Assembly (NCBI GenBank): GCA_965153455.1
Contig: OZ234502.1
Location: forward strand, 9,517,495-9,581,494
Direction of reading: 5' to 3'
DNA from: Sphagnum compactum
Taxonomy: Eukaryota > Bryophyta > Sphagnopsida > Sphagnales
Length of the DNA stretch: 64,000 nucleotides
Made by a program: the position numbers and the translations under genes. Below are positions 13,521-27,100 of this stretch, in pieces. The notes under the pieces are model-generated. The model was not told where the DNA came from. It made no database searches and worked only from the letters and a program-made list of their open reading frames with translations. The stretch's first letter is position 1. Each line of letters opens with the position of its first letter.

Positions 13521-13819
13521 CTTGTTGCAATAATATGTTACATTGCATTTTATTTATCAAATAGTTCATTTTAAACATTACAAAAACATAACTTTGAAAA
13601 TTCATATTTTATTGAAATTTTGTCCAAATGAAATGATTCAAGTTTACTTTTTTTTTAAATTCAATAATGTACATAATTACATTTATTTCCTTTTGAAATT
13701 ATAAAATCATTTGAACATTTTTTTTTTTGGAATATCACTATTCAATAACATTTTAATGACCATTCTTTTGAAAAAGAAAATGTTTAATAAATTGATAAGA
13801 TTTTTGTTAATATAATATT
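13521..13819. other. AT-rich DNA, nothing seen
   Basis: Low-complexity A/T sequence leading into the TATT-rich array. No coding or structural feature is supported. Confidence 0.5.
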
Positions 13820-15500
13820 ATTATCTATATTAGGTTATTTTTAGCTATTATAGGGCTACTTTTCATCAATCTAAATTATTTCACCCTACATTATTTACGG
13901 CTATTTATAACTATTTTAAATTATTTTTGGTTATTTTTTGTTATTTCACCCTAGGTTATTTTTAATTATTCTAAGTTACTTTTGGCTATTTTATGTTACT
14001 TTTGGCTATTTTAATCTATTTCACCTTAGGCTATTTTTGGATATTGTAAATTGTTTCACTTTAGGCTACTTGTAACTATTATAAATTATTTTTGATTATT
14101 TTAAATTATTTCATCTTAGGTTATTTTCGACTATGTGAGACTATTATTGGTTACTTTTGGCTATTGAAGGCTATTTCACCTTATGTTATTATTGGCAATT
14201 CTAGGTTATTATAGGCAATTTCACCTTAAGTTATTTGTATCTATTGTAAATTATTTCACCATACATTATTTTTGGCAATTCTAAACAGTTCCAATATATG
14301 GCTATTAGTGGCTATTGATTATTCTTTTATTGGGGCTATTGGTGGCTATTAATTGCTATTCTATTAATGACTATTGATAGTTATTCTATTGGTGGCTATT
14401 TTATTGGTGGCTATTAGTGGCTATTTTATTAATGGCTATTAGTGGCTATTTTATTAATGGCTATTAGTGGCTATTTTATTAATGGCTATTAGTGGCTATT
14501 TTATTCATGGCTATTAGTGGCTATTTTAATAATGGTTATTAGTAGCTATTATATTGGTAGGTATTAGTGGTTATTTTAGACAAAATTACCATAGGTTATT
14601 AATGGTTATTGGTGGATATTGACTGTTATTAATGGCTATTATATTAATGGTTATTGGTGACTATTCTATTAATGCTTATTTGGTGACTATTCTATTAATG
14701 GTTATTGGTAACTATTGGTGGTTATTTTATTATAGGCCATTAATGGTCATTTTATTGATGGTTTTTTATGGTTATTCTATTGGTGACTATTAGTGGTTAT
14801 TTTATTAATGGTTATTGGTGGCTATTCCATTGGTGGTTATTAGTGGGTAGTTTGTTAATGGTTATTGATGGCTATTTTATTAGTGGTTATCAGTGGTTAT
14901 TTTGTTCATGGTTAGTGGTAACTATTAGTGCCTATTTTATTAATGACTATTGGTAGCTATTGATGGTTCTTTTATTGGTGGCTATTGTAGTATAAGTTAT
15001 TGTTGGTTATTTTATGTTGTATTAGATTATTGATGACTAATTTATTATAAGTTATTGTTAAATATTCTAGGTTATATTATCATAGGCTATTAGTAATTGT
15101 TTTATTGTTGGCTATTCTAAATTATTTTTCATAAACTATTATTGACTATTTTAGGTTATTTTACCTTAGGTTATTATATTTTATTTTAGATTATTTTAAG
15201 TAATTGTATTTAAGATAAAATAACTTATAATAACATAAAGTACAATGACATCGAATAACCTAAAGTATAACTTGAAATAACATATATTAACTTGAAATAA
15301 AATGACTTCAGGTATAATCTAAGGTTAGTTGAATAATTTAATTTAAAATAACAAAAAAAATTATAATAAGTTAGCTAGGATACTTTAAGGTATAATAATT
15401 TATAATAACCTATAATAATTTATAATAACGTAGGATATAAGTTAAAATAACTGAAGTAACGTAAAATAATATAAAGTATATTATAAAGTAACATATTTAG
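13820..15500. repeat. degenerate GGCTATT/TTATT array that switches strand
   Basis: From 13820 to about 15190 the plus strand is made of GGTTATT, GGCTATT and TTTTATT words with CACCTTAGG spacers. Between about 14405 and 14530 it becomes a near-regular 25-bp tandem of GGCTATTAGTGGC plus TATTTTATTAAT. After about 15215 the plus strand carries the complementary words (AATAACC, TAATAACATAAAG, AACCTAAAG) to about 15490. The whole is therefore a strand-switched, fold-back-capable satellite-like block. The 62-codon frame at 14768-14956 (rich in W, L, Y, G) is a by-product of the repeat, not a gene. Confidence 0.7.
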
Positions 15501-18500
15501 GGTACTTTAAAAAACAAAAAAAAAAACCTATTTATTACAATAAATTATAATAATGAATTATGTCAATTAGTAATGAAACACAATGTTTAAATAGTGATAT
15601 TATAGTGAAATAACTTTAACCAGGGTGAAATCACTAAAATGCAATGAACTTATTTCATTGTAAAGGTCTTATAATGATATAAGCTAATGAACTACACCCC
15701 ACTTTTGTAATAGTGATTATTCATTTCCAAAATTGATTTTCTTACGGTAAACTAAATTTACAAAATAATTCATCATTTATGTTTGTAAATACGACATGAT
15801 GTATCAAAAGATTAAACCAAGGGTAAATCTTTTTATTATTTTGGCATATGTGAATATGAAATCATGTCCAAATGAATATATATTTTTTAAAGTTATTGTG
15901 TTATACATATATATTATTGTGCATCATGTTACAATGTTTGCAAAAAAATTCAATATTCAAGTACTACATAAAATATTTAAAAAATTATGTTTTCCCATTT
16001 ATGTTCCAAAAGATTCCAATTAGGGGTTTTGAAAATTCACAAAAAAAATTCATTTTAAACATTTTCACATTAGTTTTTTATCATGTCCATTTCCCTTTAG
16101 TACATGTTTAGTATTTTTTACAAATAATATGTTTGTTTAATTTTTGGAAATAATTATTATTTTGTCACATCGTTATTTTTTAAATGTTAAAATTAACCTT
16201 AATAAAGTTGAATTTTAATGATAAGAAGACAACCATTGATGGAAAGGAAGGCCACAAAGTTTTCTACATGTCATTATTGAGATCTTTTTATTGCATTCTC
16301 TTAGATTAGGCAACAAATATTTATACATTAAGAAAAAAAACAACCAAAATCATGTTGTTTAACTTACATTTGAAAGGATGATTACTAAAAAAATTGATTA
16401 ATTATTTTCTATTTTTAAAAATCTAAAATATTAGACCAATTTTGAATGAAATCCATCACTAGATAAAAAAATTAATTGATTCTTAATCTTGGAATAAAAG
16501 GCCTTAGGCAAATCTAAGGTGTGGTATTTTAAAAATAAAAAATGGGAGCTTTAAAAAATGACAAGGACATGTTGACACTTGTGAATCCAAGGTGAAATCA
16601 ATTACAAATCAAAAAAGAGGACAATTAGTGCAAATTGAAACTTAAATGATGCATGGATGAACAATGGATAATTCATTTCTCACAAAACTCACCATGTTTA
16701 AACTTGGGAGGAGATGCCATTCTTCTCCTTTTAATATATTTTATAATTAGTAATGAGGATTGCATTGAAATGACAAAAATTCTTATGACTCTAAAATGAA
16801 AATCTCAATTTTTTTGATTTTGTCAAATTATGAATCTCTAAATTTTGTGGGTTCATAGCTCTCACATTCAAACTTTGATTAAGGAATTTTCAAAGGCAAA
16901 GTTTTGACCTTTGAAAATAACTTTTCCAATGATGTATTGTTTCAATTTGGAGGTCATTTCACCTTAATTTTCAGGGTTTTAATGATTGTGAATTAAATTG
17001 TGAATTTGATTTTCAATAAATTTTAAACCATAATTCAATGTTTAGATCTTCAAATGGAGGATGCAACTTCGCTTTCAATATCTATGTTTTAAGAACTTTC
17101 CAATAATTTAAAGAAAGCCCAAAGTGAGAATTCATTTGAGAATGTTGGAATTCACTTCCTTGCACTCTATCATCATTATGAGAGTATGTTTGAATCTTAG
17201 GACATTTTCCTAGATCATTTCCCTTTTATGCTTTAATGAAATGATTGTGAACAAAAGACTAAGGTGATGGTTTAGGTAGTGTGCAAAACAAAATGAAAAA
17301 TGTTCTTTAAAAAAACCCCACCTTAAATGTGATGTAAAATCATTAAATTTACCCCACTATTGGTGGTAAAATTAATTTCATCTCAGGTTTGTGTCACTTC
17401 ATTGTTAATATAATGAAAGAATCTTTTTGAAAAATCATGTGCAATAAGTGTAAATTGCATGTATTTGACATTCAATTTTAATATAATTATTTTTGTGGAT
17501 AACAACATTTGGGGCTTTAAAAAGGGTTGTGGGGGCAAAAAAAGGCCCAAAGGTAAGGTGATGTTAAAGATAGTTTAAGTGTCCACATGCATTAAAAATA
17601 TTTTTCCCTAAATTGGAATCAAATATAATTTGACCTTTTGTAGCAATAAAAGTTCCAAACCAATTAATAATGAAATAAAATGTAGTCAAATATCAACTTG
17701 AAATCATCAAAGGTAGGATCTTTTTTTTTTCTATCAATTTTGTGATATAAAAAATCTGGTGAATTTTTCGAAAGTTAGTAAACTTTGTCAAATTTTAACT
17801 AAAAAAATGCATTTATCCTCCAAATTTCCTTTTTTGTTGAAAAGGGTACAAAATTTGTCAATAAGAAATTATTCATATCCTGCTACTTATTTCTTTATTT
17901 ATAGTTTGGCAAACATTGAAACTTGTGTCTTCCTAACTAATGGCCATTCTTTCCAATTTTTCATATAGCATCACTCTTGAACAACTCAAGAAAGATCTAA
18001 CACTAATTAGCAACTTGTTTCTAGAAAACTATCCAAATTGGACAAAACTTGAGAAAAATCGCTCTAAAATAAAATCTTAAATGAAATGTGACAAAAGTTT
18101 TATGAAAATGTATTTCTTTCTCAAAAAATTGGCAAACTTTTCATAAAGAAGATGGGGAATTTGGTAAAAAGAATTCCTGATTTACTTTTTGAGATTGGCC
18201 AAAAGAAAACATTGTTCCTAACTCATTTCGAAATCCAGTGAAGATCTATTGGGTATCACTGAATTTTGGAAATGTCAGCAAACGCTATTATTGTGAATTC
18301 TGAAGATCATATCTTGTCTAGAAAGTAGGAAGGTTCACAATCCAAGGTGAGAAGATATTGCAAAAATTTGATATCAGTCCAATATTATAAAATATTATTA
18401 ATGTACGAGTACCATGCACTAAAGTACTCGTGATATCTTGTGGAAGAGAAGGGCCTTGCCACGCAAAAAGGTAGTCACTCGAGTAAATACGGAGTTTGAA

Positions 18501-19300
18501 CGACTGAAAACACCTTCACTCAGAACCACAGAAGCAGGGATTTTTTTGATAGATTATAAAATGTGTGCAAGTGACAATAGGACTAGCTTGTCATATGCGT
18601 CAGTGATTTCTCATGTAATTTTGATGAAGGAACATGTGATTTTTTGACCACTTGTGAACTCAGTTTTTAGGAAACATGAATCTTTCAAAATAATCCCCAG
18701 TTGGTTTTTAAAATTATCTAAACCTTTGTAAGTATATTGACACCTGCAAGGAAAACTAGTGCAAAAATTAGAATGCATGGAGTTTAATTCCTGGGAATTT
18801 AATAATTAGGAGGGAGAGTTACAATTATTGTTTAAAACTTCCATTGAGTGTACAATGTAACCTTAGAACTATTAGTTAATCTCAACTCTTAATGAATGTA
18901 TTTATTAGTATTAACTACCCTCATTTCAATGTGCACCCCTTTGTTTTGAGAGAAGGATTTTCCTTTTCATCCTTAGCCATCTATGGTTGAGATGATGTCA
19001 AGAAGTCTAGGATGAAACACTAGCTCTAATTGCCTACCTTATCAAGGGCTAGGATGGATTTGGTAAATGAACCCATTCTTTTCAGATTTTTTCCCCATGT
19101 TTGCAGTTTGCATCTCCATTTGTTTTCTGAGCTTGTTGACGAAAATTTGCTCCAAAAAAATAGTTGTGGACATGATGTTAAAGTTGTCTGCAAAGTTGCT
19201 CAAACTGATGGCGATAATCGAAGTGCAAGATGAGATTGCACCCAAGGAAAAGAAAAGAAATTAACAGAGAAGAAAACTCAAACTTCAACCCAAGATGACT
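15501..19300. other. AT-rich intergenic DNA, no gene supported
   Basis: Several short AT-driven frames (15796-16111 and 17759-17968) are composition artefacts. A 69-codon plus frame at 18438-18647 and overlapping frames at 19030-19264 on both strands show no recognisable domain. No transposon ends or RNA genes are seen. Confidence 0.5.
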
Positions 19301-19319
19301 TGAGTTTCATCTTGTAACT

Positions 19320-20400
19320 TGTGTTTTGCCTATTTTTACCTAAGTTATAGGACAGTTAAAAATTACTTAAGAGATTACGCTAAAGCTACTTAGTTGGATT
19401 AGGTACAGATATTTAAAGATTCCTTGTCACATGTTCTTAAGTTAGGGGTTATCTAAGGGTTACTTAAAGATATACCTAAGATTGATTCATAATGCAACAA
19501 GCGGTTACATAGGCTTACTTAGGGGGGTATCTAGGGTAAAGGCAATCAAAAGCTTGTAGAGGAAAACAAAAGGGTTACCTAAAGGGCTACAATTAAGGAA
19601 ACATCTAGGCATTTACCTAGATTATGAGATACCTAAGGACTATTTAAAGGGTTATATATGATCTACTTAAGGGGTTACCTATAAAAACCTTAGCTCTTTA
19701 AGTCCTAAACCTAAAAACTTTAAAGCTTGCTTAAGAAGGTTATATAAGGGCTTACCTAGGTTATGGAATATTTAAGGGTTATGTAAAAGGCTACATAAAA
19801 CTACCTATCGGGCTAGTTAAGGAGGGATTAATCACAAATTATTTGAAAGACTACTTAAGATTGAATCATAGTGCAAGAAGGGATTATATACTACTTGCAT
19901 ATGGGGTTACCTAGGGTTCATTCATAATGTAAGGGGGGTGTATAGGACTTACATAAGGGCCTTACCTATGGGCATACCTAAGGAATTAAGTAGAAACTAA
20001 GTGGAATTAGTCAAGGCTCATTCATAATGTAAGAGGGGATTAGATAAAGTCTACATAGGGGCCTATCTAAAAACTCTACCTAGGGGATTTCTTAAAAACT
20101 AGGTAAGACCTAGGACTTATCCATAGCTCCCTATGTAAATTTTATGTAGCTCTTTAAGTAATCCTTAGATATCCCCTAGTTTTGATAGATCCCTAGGTAA
20201 CACCCTACGTAGTTTTTTAGTAATCCTTATGTAAGCTTTTGATGATCCTTATTTTAATAGTCATTAGGTAGGTCCTAGGTTACCTTTAAGGTAAGTAGTC
20301 CCCTTAGTAGCTCCATAGGTAAACTATAGATAGTTCCTAGGCAGCTCTTAACTTAGTTAGCCCCTTACTTTAGCTAGCCCTTTAATCTATCTAGTGTTAA
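19320..20400. repeat. degenerate GGGTTACCTAAGG array that switches strand
   Basis: From 19320 to about 20110 the plus strand is full of GGGTTACTTAAGG, CTACCTAAGGG and GGGGTTACCTAGG words. From about 20110 to 20400 it carries the complement (CCCTAGGTAACACC, TTTAAGTAATCCTTAG, GTAGCTCC). As at 13.8-15.5 kb, a tandem array flips orientation in its middle. No coding potential. Confidence 0.65.
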
Positions 20401-20576
20401 CTTAGACACACTCTGACATGATAGAACTACTTGAGGATATTCATCCTTAGTTTTGAGGGATGATTTAGAGGTTGATGGACTTTATGAAGAGCTCGAAAGG
20501 GAGGATGAGCAGGCGAAGTGAGGCTCAATGTGAGGATTCACGATTACTTTATGTTATAGAGAACTTTAATATGTAA
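20401..20576. other. short spacer, nothing seen
   Basis: Unremarkable sequence between the strand-switched array and the MITE. Confidence 0.4.
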
Positions 20577-20942
20577 AGAGCATCTCCACCGGTCCACTGG
20601 AAACTGGCCGGCATGCCACTTTTGGATGAGCTATACACCACAGTGTTGTGAAATTAGGTGCAGGTACACCAAATTGTTGCCAGATATTGGGCTTTCAGGA
20701 GACACGGGAAAATAAGAAAACACTACTGCTAGTTGAGTGTTTGCATTTACTGCCCACACACTTACTGCTACAGATTGGCTGGCCGCACTAATTGGCCCAC
20801 GTGTGTTCTCTACATGATTCCTCAGTGTACAATGTTGACTATTTGCAGTTTGTGGGTGGGGAGGGAAAAACTTTTAACACAAAATTTGGATGTGAAAACA
20901 TGGAGTGCAGGCCATTTTCCAGTGAACCGCTGGAGATGCTCT
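20577..20942. mobile_element. 366-bp MITE with 33-bp terminal inverted repeats
   Basis: The left end starts AGAGCATCTCCACCGG and the right end finishes CCGCTGGAGATGCTCT. Over 33 bp, from AGAGCATC to TGGCC, the two ends are inverted copies with three mismatches. The GAGCATCTCCA terminus is common in plant MITEs. The outer flanks (TAA before, AAG after) do not give a convincing duplicated target, so the superfamily (PIF/Harbinger- or hAT-like) is left open. The interior carries no transposase; an 88-codon frame crossing the right end is not a gene. Confidence 0.75.
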
Positions 20943-22560
20943 AAGAACTTAAAGGCAAGGTCTCATATCTTTGGAGCACACATTTATTTACACTGTTGAA
21001 TCTCTTTCCTTGAAATGAGAATAGAAGGAATTAATCAGAATGCACAGATTAGTAAATTGATTAATTATCAAATGAAGATAATTAAATATGATTCTTAGAA
21101 CCTTGAGGTTTATTAAAGCATTGGAAGTAATTTGAATTCTGGACTAGTTTATTTGGAGGGCAACTTATGTGCATGAATATTCCTCCTATGATAGAGGTGT
21201 GGTCCTACTATTTTGGAGCTGTAGGAGATAGAAATAAGCAGATACATATAAGGTCCCTTCCACTCCTAAATAATAAGATCCCTTCAATTCCTATTCCATT
21301 GTCCTCTATGTATATTTAGACCTATGATAAGGTTTGTTTCATGATTATATTGATTGAGGCCCATAGGTCAGGGGACATTCCAAATATGTGGGGCCAATCC
21401 TACCTACCAACTCATCCTAGGCCCCTGATTTTGAAATGCCCATTGCCATGTACACTTATCAAACCGTAACCATTTAATTCTAAACTTGCACCCATCCCAT
21501 CAAATATTTCTCAATTCCCTGACTCACCTTTGAAAATGTGCTAACATGGGTACCTTACTAAACCTCAACCTCTTATTGACATAAGTACACTCATCCCATC
21601 TTGCTAACTTGGGCCCATGTGACCCAGCAGTCACCCTGCAGCATAAACTGGATGGAAACCTGCTAAGAGTCAGGGTGACTTTAGAGGAGGGTCCAAGGTC
21701 CAGGGATCAATGAATTCAAGCAATCTTATTGGTTGAAAGCTTTAAATTGGTCCCAAGGCCTTTAGATGAGGGTCGAAGACCAAACAGAGGCAAATTGAGG
21801 CTAAACCTACATGCTGCATTGGAGAGAAAATGAATTGGTTGGGACCAAAAAACAGTGCTAAAAGGAGAGCTCCTGATTTGGAAAACCAAGAATCAGGCTA
21901 GGGATCAAGGTACAGTCCAACTCAAGGATTCAATTTGCTTCAAATCAGTTCAAATTGGTTCTTAGGAAATTGGATCCTGGACCCTCATCTAAGGTGGGCC
22001 TCAGTTGTTGTTCATTGTGCATGGACCACAACCGAGTTACCGAGGTAATCTATTCTCTAAGCCCTCCTGCTTGCCCCTGATAGGTAAGTAGGTAGGGAAC
22101 CTAAGTGATTACTATGTAAATTTTATTCTAATGATCATGAAGGTGCACGGCACATCTGAACGTGATATGGATTGTTTTATCAGAGAGAGTGTCTATCTTT
22201 TTCGCAATAGATGATCAGGAGATTGTTTATTCTTGTTTTAACATGTTTTAGCTTTTGCTATAGAAAAAAAATTTGTGTTAACAGGTGATGCTTGTTTTAG
22301 ACCTCTCATTATTATTAAATCTCACGATTTGCATACAAGTGATATTAGAATGACCATGGGTGAAATAGCTTGCTTTTACAATAGGGACTAGCTCTTTTAT
22401 TTTTTCAGTTCCTGAGGGTTGTGTGTCTTTGGCCTTTCTTTGGCCTGCCCTTTTTGTCTCCCCTATGATGGTTCTGACCATCGATCTCTTATTGGATTTT
22501 GAATGGGTTACTATGTAAATAAGTAAGTACATCAAACATTTGATTCCTGTCTCAGTAGGC
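20943..22560. other. intergenic DNA, no gene seen
   Basis: Mixed composition. 21660-21990 has recurring phrases such as GAGGGTCCAAGGTCC, GAGGGTCGAAGACC and the inverse GGACCCTCATCTAAGG, suggesting an old fold-back repeat. A 94-codon minus frame at 22278-22562 has no recognised motif. Confidence 0.4.
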
Positions 22561-23700
22561 AAATGTGGATGGTTAGTACACAGCTAACCACCATGGTGAT
22601 TAGATGTGGGACACAAATACAACCAAAAAGTGTTTGGTGTCCATGTCCCATCCATCCTGCATAGTGCGCTGGTGGGTGCTGGTTCACTCCCTTCCTAACT
22701 TTCTAAACCAGTCTGAAAAGATTGAAGGTACCAAGTAGTGCAAGTGAAAGAGCCAGCCTTTAGCCTCCATAGTCATGACTGGTCACTCGCTCCATCAAGG
22801 TGTGCCAAATTCCAATAGGCGGTGTTGTTTGATGTTTCACAGCGTCCATACCTCAACACCACATAGAGGATTGGGTCTTGACGTATTGACAGGCTCAAAT
22901 CTGTCAGTACATGACCATTCGGCCTCCAGAGGCGTAGCCTCCCGGAAAAGGTTTCCGGGTCCATATCCCCACCGACCACCAGCCAAGGACATAAGCTTAC
23001 AACAGTATAAACGACAAAAAACTCACAACTGCATTTTTTCTTTTCTGGTATGCTCGCAAATCTTTAATGGTGCCGGAACTCCAGTCCGCAGAAGCCAACC
23101 TTCGCACGTGTGTCATTTCACATGGCTACCTTCAGCCTTGGATTCTCTGCATAAAATTTCACAAGTTTCGGGCAGCAAGCTTGGACATGTCCCCTGAATA
23201 CTTCGCTCACATTCCCATTCTGTTAATGAATTATAATTCATTAGATCATGTGGATGTAAACCTCCAACGATTAGATCAGGACCCCTTCCCCCCCACCTCT
23301 CTTTTTTCTTAGCATGGAGGAAGGTTGGCATCCCTATAGAGCTGAGTTTCCTGTGGAACGACACCACCTCAGAGGTTCAAAGGACGCTAAAAAACAGAGC
23401 AGGATTTGCACTCGGGTCACCCCTTTTAGAATGCAACTAAGTCGGTTGTTACCATGAGCAGAAGTTCAAACCCAAGATGATTTGCTGTTGAAACTCACAG
23501 CGGTTTCACCATCAAAACCTTGAAGACATGCACTCAGAATTAAAGGTGGCTCAGAGATGTAGCATGCACTGTTGGGGGCTCATGACTCCTGAGATTACTT
23601 TTGGGGCCTTACCTCGTTTTATGGATTATCCTATAGCGGTTAAGCTTATTCACCTGTTGGTGTTCTCTTGATTGAATAGAGACCTAATTACAGCAGTAGT
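22561..23700. other. GC-richer patch, probable LTR or transposon scrap, unassigned
   Basis: Composition is more GC-rich than the flanks, and long overlapping frames occur on both strands at 22773-23367, but none shows a known domain. 22926-22960 contains a small hairpin (CCGGAAAAGGTTTCCGG). Phrases such as GAGCAGGATTTGCACTCGGGTCACCC (near 23398) and TGTTGGGGGCTCATGACTCC (near 23570) have the look of retrotransposon terminal or leader sequence, but no matching second copy lies in the window. Confidence 0.3.
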
Positions 23701-24122
23701 ACAGATGCAACTTAACACATATGTATAGTTTTGAAGACTCCAATTTGAAAAAGAATATTCCTGAACATCCCACAAGATTGTCTATTTTCCTTCATAAAGT
23801 TATGTTCTTTGAAAGAATTATCTTTTGAAAATTTCTACATATATTATAATTAGTGTCCAAGCTGCCAAGGTAATATGGTCAGCAAGAATATCACCCATGA
23901 ATTTGCCCAGCATTATAAGATTCCTCCCATCAACAGAGTGGCTTAGGAAGTTTCATCTTTGCAGAATTTTCCCCTCATATTAGCAGCAGGTACATATTTT
24001 AATTTTATGAACAACTTTTTGAATGTGAACCCGATGATTTATCTACTACTCACACATGTTATTCATACATGTTAACGTTTCTAATGAAGCAAGTTACCAT
24101 ATGAGCTTGGAGCCTAAGTCTC
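23701..24122. other. AT-rich intergenic DNA, nothing seen
   Basis: No recognisable feature between the GC-richer patch and the fold-back element. Confidence 0.4.
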
Positions 24123-25345
24123 GAGCCTAAAGTTGAAACTTGGAATAGTTAAATGTCTTTTCTCCTATACACATGCAAATAAAACTTAAAAATTTAATTA
24201 CAAAATGAATGTTGTACTAATAAATTTAGAAGCAAACATGGGGATGAATGTAAGCATTCATCTTCATTATGGATGAATTATTTTTTTAATCCATCTAATG
24301 TATGGATGAAAAAAGTTAATTGCATTTACATATTTTTAATAAATAACATTTCCATCAAAATTACAGATGAATGTTTATTTTATCATTAAATTTTTATGGA
24401 TAAATTTTTTGCGCATAATTTTAATTAATTAGAGCTTCATGAAACAAATTTTAATTATATATAATATAACATTTGTTGAATAATATAATGTAAATTTCAT
24501 TATAGATGTGTTTCATGGTTATGATTTAAAATGCCATTATTTTCAAAAAAAATTTAACTATATTACTATTGTTACGCTAACATCGACCCATGGTCATTGT
24601 CGTTTTAAAATAAAATAAAATAGTGTTTGGGACAAACTAACCTAATGTCGTTGACGACAATGGGTTTTTTCTTCCCCTTCCTCTAAAGGTGCCACAACTT
24701 TTTTCAAACCTATTTATAAAACATATTTACAAATGTCATTGGCAAAAATGAGGGGTTTTTTTCATTCTTCGTTGAGGGTGCCATGATTTTTTTCAAATTT
24801 AACCAATGTTGTTAAACTAAAATTCAGTTTTAGGCACTTTAATTAGACTTCTTCAAACAACCTACTATCATAGGTAACAATACGCTTTTTTAATAATTAT
24901 TTATTTTCAAAGCACTTCAAATTTCCATGAAATAAATATATAATGTTGTTGACAACAATTTAGGTTGGGGGGGTGTTTGACATTCATTTCATAATAAATT
25001 TTCTTGAAATGTTTAACATTGTTCATGAAAATGATTTCTTTAACAAAAAAATTTAATTATTTTAGTCTCGTCATCATATTTTCCCCTACTATCACAATTT
25101 CATTATCCATCATTATTAAATGACATTATATTAATACTTGGACAACAAATGAGAATGGATATAAATAATTTTGAATTCATTTATCTTCCAATCATGGATG
25201 AATTTCATCGAATGTTTTTTATTTAATCTAAATCATAAATGAAATTCATCCATGGAAAAATGACATTCATTCGTATGAAACCATTCATCTATGGACATAT
25301 TCATCCATGTAGGTGCATGAAATTCCAAGCTCAAACTTTATGCTC
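24123..25345. mobile_element. about 1.2-kb fold-back (non-autonomous DNA transposon-like) element
   Basis: GAGCCTAAAGTTGAAACTTG... at 24123-24146 is matched in inverted orientation at 25322-25345, with 20 of 24 positions identical. Inside the arms the left side repeats ATGGATGAA (24240-24310) and the right side repeats the inverse ATTCATCCATGG (25180-25320). The interior is AT-rich with no transposase. The arms and spacing fit a MITE/fold-back element. Target duplications were not identified, so the exact boundaries are uncertain. Confidence 0.45.
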
Positions 25346-27100
25346 ATACCCAAGCCATCATCTGTTCAAATGTGTGCACATTGTTAAGATTGCTCACAGA
25401 TTGAAGTAGAATTGCCAAATAATTTAATAAATTGCACAAATTGGTGTGGTTAACATTATCCCACAATTAGTGTTTTTTTTTTTTTTTTTTGCAAAGTAGT
25501 TAGTGGGGCCACTTGTGAAGATCATTTGTTCTAGAACTAATTAAAAACCATTTCAACTATGAACTCTAAGTGGCCCCACTACCAAATTTTTTATGGTTAC
25601 CCCAAAATTCTAGCCCCTCCTTTATATTTAGAGGTGTTAACATATGGCTATTATTGAAAAAATCCTTAGAGCTTTTTGATTATTTTGATATTACACATGG
25701 GATTTTTCAAGTGAAGAATTAAATTTTTGTTTTAGATCTGGCAATTACATGTGTTAAATTGTAATAATGTTAAGGGTAATCAATTTTTTTGGTATAGATT
25801 TGCATGTGAAAATAAAAATTAAGAAGGTTCCATAAAGAAGTGAACCATCAAATTTCACAAAAAAACCAAAGCACTTGTGGAGGAATTGAACCCCTAAAAT
25901 TGGCCTTTCTAACATAACTAACAAAAAAATCAAGCCAAGTTGGCAAATGCCATACATTTACAACTCGAAAAAATTAGCAAAAAGAAATCATTGCAATTTG
26001 ACTATGGAGAATGGCCAAACATGCCAATAAAATGGAATGATTTTACATGCATGAAATTTTGTAAAGTATATAATTATTGTGCAAACATGTGCATAAATGG
26101 CAAAAATAGGTAGTGAGTCCAGTGTACAGCTTTCACTTCATAAAAGTCAATAAATAAACATCTCTCATCTTCCATGTTGTTGCACCTTGGCCAATTCTAC
26201 CAATTTCACATATTTAAGAAAGTTCAAACTAGTATTCAAAATGTTGTCACAAGATGTCATGTTATGGTTAAAGGATTAATGTCAAAAGGCAGTGCTATAC
26301 ATGTTTCTACATTTGAATTCATTATGAGTTTGAACATGCCTTGCTAGTAATCAAGGTCATTTGCATTTAGCAATTCAAAGACCTTTCTTTGCTAACCATT
26401 CACCCATGATTGGGTTGTTCCAAAGTAGAGTGTAAGTTTGATGACCTCATGGTGTTTTGCAAATGATGCATTAAAATCTAAATGCAACCAATATTGGGGA
26501 TACACAATCCCAAGAACATCCATGACATTATGGGCTAGAAATTGAGTTTTTGATTTTCAAATCAAAACCTTTATAGTCCTTGCCAAAACACACATAGTTC
26601 ATGGATTTGCATGAACATGAAATCCCAAACACTAGAAAAACAAAACACAAAACAAACCTAAAACTTGGAAATAAAATAAATTGTGAACTTGAATTGTATA
26701 AAGTTGTAGGTTTTAACTTTTGTATTGGTTTTTCACTTATGAGTCAACAATAACACATTTTCAATCTAAAATGATGGCAACATGGGGTTTCCAAATTTTG
26801 ATGCACTACACAAACATGTTGGCCATTCAATTAAAATGCCAAATGTTGAACTTCAAAATTCAAATTAAATATCCACCACATGTGAATGCTTTCATATTTA
26901 AAATATAGTAGATATTTGAAGCCTCAAAAGTTGTTTATAGTGAACTAAAATACATATGGTGAATGTCAACTCGACATACCTCAATAACTATCATCAAATC
27001 ACACAAAAAAATGTCTTTCATTTGTGTAAATTTAATGCGAGCATGCATGGACTCCAAGAAAGGAAAAATATAAGCAAGTCTAAACAAAATTCAAAAAAAT
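25346..27100. other. AT-rich intergenic DNA with a poly-T tract
   Basis: A run of about 18 T lies at 25473-25490, which could be the poly-A tail of a minus-strand retroposon, though no LINE or SINE body is recognisable beside it. Short frames at 25754-25957 and 26720-27204 have no motifs. Confidence 0.4.

Noticed and set aside
14768-14956. Open frame coding for a W/L/Y/G-rich peptide
   Set aside because: It lies inside the GGCTATT tandem array and simply translates the repeat.
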